NCBI GenBank assembly: GCA_905182995.1 | Contig: CAJJDP010000032.1 | Location: 5,135 to 69,134, forward strand | From: Paramecium octaurelia | Taxonomy: Eukaryota > Ciliophora > Oligohymenophorea > Peniculida > Parameciidae | Length of the DNA: 64,000 bases | Direction of reading: 5' to 3' | Part shown: piece after piece, positions 61,380 through 64,000 of the stretch | Numbering within the stretch: position 1 is the stretch's first letter | Layout: every line of letters begins with the position of its first letter | Notes under the pieces: generated by a model | What the model was told of the DNA's origin: nothing | Databases searched by the model: none | What the model saw: the letters and a program-made list of their open reading frames with translations, nothing else | Translations under genes and position numbers: made by a program

Positions 61380-62857
61380 TTTTAGTAACAACCAAACTTA
61401 AATAATGGCATCTATACTTTATTGTCTGGAATAAACGATGATGTATAAAAAGAAAAAAATTATACCATTTAAATTAGCTCATTCTGAATTCTCATAACTT
61501 ACAGATAGACAAGAAAAAGGAAACAAACGTTGAATTATAATAAAAAGAACAAAGGCAAGCAAATAAATAAGAGAGAAGGTTAGGTACCAATAGAGTATTT
61601 TGGGTAGAGCTAACCGCATGTTCAAGTCTTGGAATACTCTTTACTCTATAGCAATTAAAATACGAAACAAAACCGTAATTTGTTCCTTTAATTAAGCTGA
61701 ACAATGAGGAACTGTAAATAAAATTGGAGTAATAAATATATGAGTAAGTAAAAATTAAAATAATATTGCTCGGTTTAAGGCAACAATTCCAAAGTATCTT
61801 ATTTAAAGTATTGTCAAGCGATTACAATCATAGGATTCGGACATACAAAATATCAGTTGAGATTAGTAGATCAATTTCCTAAAGCTTAACTGATTTAATA
61901 AAATAGATGAATTATAGGTATAGAGTTTAAAGTAGCGAAGATTGTCAGACGAGAATGGTATTTTTATGAAATTAGAGTTCAAGATTATGGTAATCCTTTA
62001 GGATTAAATAAATCTGATATGCTTGTTTCTTTAAAAACTCTTTGTTCTATGGCTTAATATTTGAAATCTGAATTGCTAGTAGTAGGAATTTAATGAGGGG
62101 TTAAATGGCAAGACATGTGAAGTTATAATTAGAAAAGAATTGAAAGATAGGGTTAATTTAGATATTCGTATTTTACTCTTAGGGGAGAGTAGATCTGGAA
62201 AGACCTCTTTTTTTGTGAGAATTATGTGCAGGAGATTGGATTATGATTATGGATTAGAGATCTAAAAGAAATATCTGAATTCTTAATATGCAAAACTGAA
62301 AGAGTGCCACACAAAAGTAATAGCGAATATATTTGTACCATTGGTTTATCTAAGGAGGTTTAACCTAATAATTTGGATCTGATTAGAATCCAATTAGAAG
62401 AGAAATGGTTCTCATTGAGAGAAAAAGTAATCCATAAGCAGTATGGGACTATTTAGCTGAAATTTTGTTATTTGATGATCAAAAATAAGAAAAAAATAAT
62501 TTTGAACCTGTCATAAACACTGAATGCACTAGGTAGTTAAATATATAAAAATTGGACAAATATGTAAATTTATTTAAGAGAATAACTATAATACTTGACT
62601 CCAAATTTGAGAGAATAATAGTCTAAATCTATAGTTGAGCCATCCAGATAGAATTAAGATAGATAATAAAAGAGACTGCAGTATAGGAAATAGAGTGAAT
62701 GAATCAAAAGGGCAAGCAATTCGAGCTCTTTCAATAAATCATATCGAAGTTTTAAGAATTTATTGAGCTTTAGCCAAGAGAGGCAAACTTTAATCATTTC
62801 AATTTCAAATATTCTCCTGAGTACATTACAAAGGGAATGAAATTTGATAATTAATGA
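61380..62857 (+). pseudogene. Decayed GTPBP1/GTPBP2-like translational GTPase
   Basis: Collinear forward blocks in several frames match the GTPBP1 layout. A Gln/Lys-rich head leads to FVPLIKLNNEELQIKLEQQ and LIKQMNYRYRV (consensus TQM-x-YRL). Next come WYFYEIRVQDYGNPLGLNKS and MLVSLKTLCSMAQYL (consensus IGVEDxGxxxGL...SLxTLxxMA). ILLLGESRSGKTSFF is the P-loop, with Lys-Thr retained. A later block reads AVWDYLAEILLFDDQKQE, and the last, FNHFNFKYSPEYITKGMKF, matches the GTPBP beta-barrel end, stopping at TGA 62855-62857. Frame changes and in-frame TGA at 62636 and 62696 show it is broken. G2-G4 motifs are not recognisable. Intact relatives bind GTP and act in translation or mRNA surveillance. 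Limits are approximate. Confidence 0.6.
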
Positions 62858-63103
62858 TAAGGGACTCTAAGCTGGGGAGTGAGTTAAATGTATAATGATT
62901 ATTGAAATTAAATTTTTTGATGCAATTTAGCATCAATCCATCTTATTTTATGAACTTTTTCATTTATGAATAAATAATATCAATCAAAATATTGGCATCA
63001 GAAATTGTATATATTATTAATTACAAAAATATCATTAAATTGCTTAGCATTTAAGTTTATTTTAGGTAATTTAGAATTCTTAATTATTATATTATAAAAT
63101 AAT
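62858..63103. other. Intergenic
   Basis: About 245 AT-rich bases before the HSF-type gene; no supported feature. Confidence 0.4.
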
Positions 63104-64000
63104 ATGAAAAACAAATAGCATAAAAAGAAAATTTTTAAGTTTGTTGAAATTTTCAAAGAAATCTTAGAAGTAATACTCAAGAATATTGTAGTAATCTGAG
63201 TATGCATAAATTATTACATGGGATAATGATGGTGAAAAAATTAAGATTTTTGATAAATCTAAGTTATAATAAGTAGTTCTACCCAAACATTTCAAGCATG
63301 GAAATTATTCTAGTTTTCTAAGGTACTCGTAAATTTGAAATCTAAGATAATTGAATCTTTATGGTTTTATAAGTTGTAAGGATGAGAATGGTGTATTAAC
63401 TTATGAAAATCCCTATTTTACGAAAAAGGAAGTTCAGATGAGGAAGATACAAAAAAAACAATAGTTTTCAATCGAGAAACAGACATCGGATGACATCTTC
63501 ATGACTGAGTATGAAGATTTAAAGAAAACTATTATAGATTTGAAGGAGGAATAGATGAAAATTTAATAAAAGCTAATTCAGTCAGTCTAGCATTAGTAGT
63601 AATGTCATTTGCATTGTAAATCAATTATAGATGTAAGTGTATTTGAGAGCTTTTAAATAGTAATTGCTAACAATAAAGGAAATCCAAATAAGAAGGGGTA
63701 CATTCTTTATTGATAGTGTAAAGATGATAGTGAGGGCAATGAAACCTGAGACGTGTATTCTATGAATGTTATTTAAGCTGCTTCATTTGAGTACTTGATC
63801 AAATGTGTTTTTCCGAAGGAGTATGATGTTGTGGATATTGAATCGAAGGAGGAGGGAGTAATAGAGTAGTAATAGTATCTTAATTCTCCAGCTCCATTCG
63901 GGAAGGGAGTAATTGATAAGATAGGGGAGTATTTAAATCATAAAAATGAGGAATTCAATCCTGAAGCTTTGGAACCAGTTTGGTTTTGCGGTTATTGTGA
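63104..64000 (+). CDS. Heat-shock-factor-type transcription factor, partial
   Basis: ATG 63104, running off the window end. Introns of 22 nt (63170-63191) and 24 nt (63323-63346) restore a complete HSF DNA-binding domain: FKFVEIFKEILEQSEYAQII, then TWDNDGEKIKIFDKSKL, VVLPKHFKHGNYSSFLRQLN and LYGFISCKDENGVL. A heptad segment follows, as expected for the trimerisation region (DLKKTIIDLKEEQMKIQQKL). Further on, the same frame meets TGA at 63711-63713 and 63747-63749, yet continues as sensible sequence (VIQAASFEYLIKCVFPKEYD) to the last base. A 28-nt intron before these stops would instead end the protein near 63758. So the gene is either a short HSF, a decayed one, or contains an error. Function: binding of heat-shock elements and stress transcription. 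Confidence 0.7.

Overview
The window reads as macronuclear-type DNA of a Paramecium-like ciliate. It is strongly AT-rich. Long coherent proteins appear only when TAA and TAG are read as glutamine and TGA is the sole stop. The genes carry many tiny GT...AG introns, mostly 19-31 nt. Intergenic gaps are very short (often under 100 nt) and genes lie on both strands. Trichocyst matrix proteins, SF-assemblin, a cysteine-rich surface protein and Q-rich coiled-coil proteins fit that assignment. All models below use the ciliate code. For nearly all intact intron-bearing models, the exon length after intron removal is an exact multiple of three. Product names come from motif recognition by eye; no database search was run.

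Layout. (i) 1-13 kb is poorly preserved. It holds a decayed TPR-repeat gene, a Cys-rich ORF, a large MORN-like repeat gene and a 2.8-kb reverse-strand pseudogene. Two exact direct repeats (1,793 and 1,355 bp), each split by a single N, look like unmerged contig overlaps rather than biology. (ii) 13-28.4 kb is packed with cytoskeletal or ciliary-type genes (several coiled-coil proteins, SF-assemblin, a MORN protein), an MFSD1-like transporter and a mitochondrial-type DnaJ. (iii) 28.4-31 kb carries two tandem trichocyst matrix protein genes. (iv) 31-41 kb holds a decayed cyclic-nucleotide phosphodiesterase, a TIM44/mL45-like gene, a B-box/WD40 gene, an elongator tRNA-Met(CAT), a Tesmin/TSO1 CXC gene, a mitochondrial TPR-like protein and a protein with two cyclic-nucleotide-binding domains. 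(v) 41-50 kb holds a 1,663-aa cysteine-rich surface protein, an NT-C2/coiled-coil protein and a Cache-type membrane receptor. (vi) 50-55 kb holds eIF3e, an RNA polymerase subunit (RPB6), a long Q/E/K coiled coil and a cathepsin-L protease. (vii) 55.5-61 kb is one very large soluble-adenylyl-cyclase-like gene. (viii) 61-64 kb holds a decayed GTPBP1-like gene and a heat-shock-factor-type gene cut by the window end.

Two themes stand out. Several cyclic-nucleotide genes lie within 30 kb: a large cyclase, a two-CNBD protein, a Cache receptor and a dead PDE. Functional linkage among them is inference only. In four disrupted genes, in-frame TGA codons interrupt frames that otherwise continue as sensible protein, which may mark recent gene decay.
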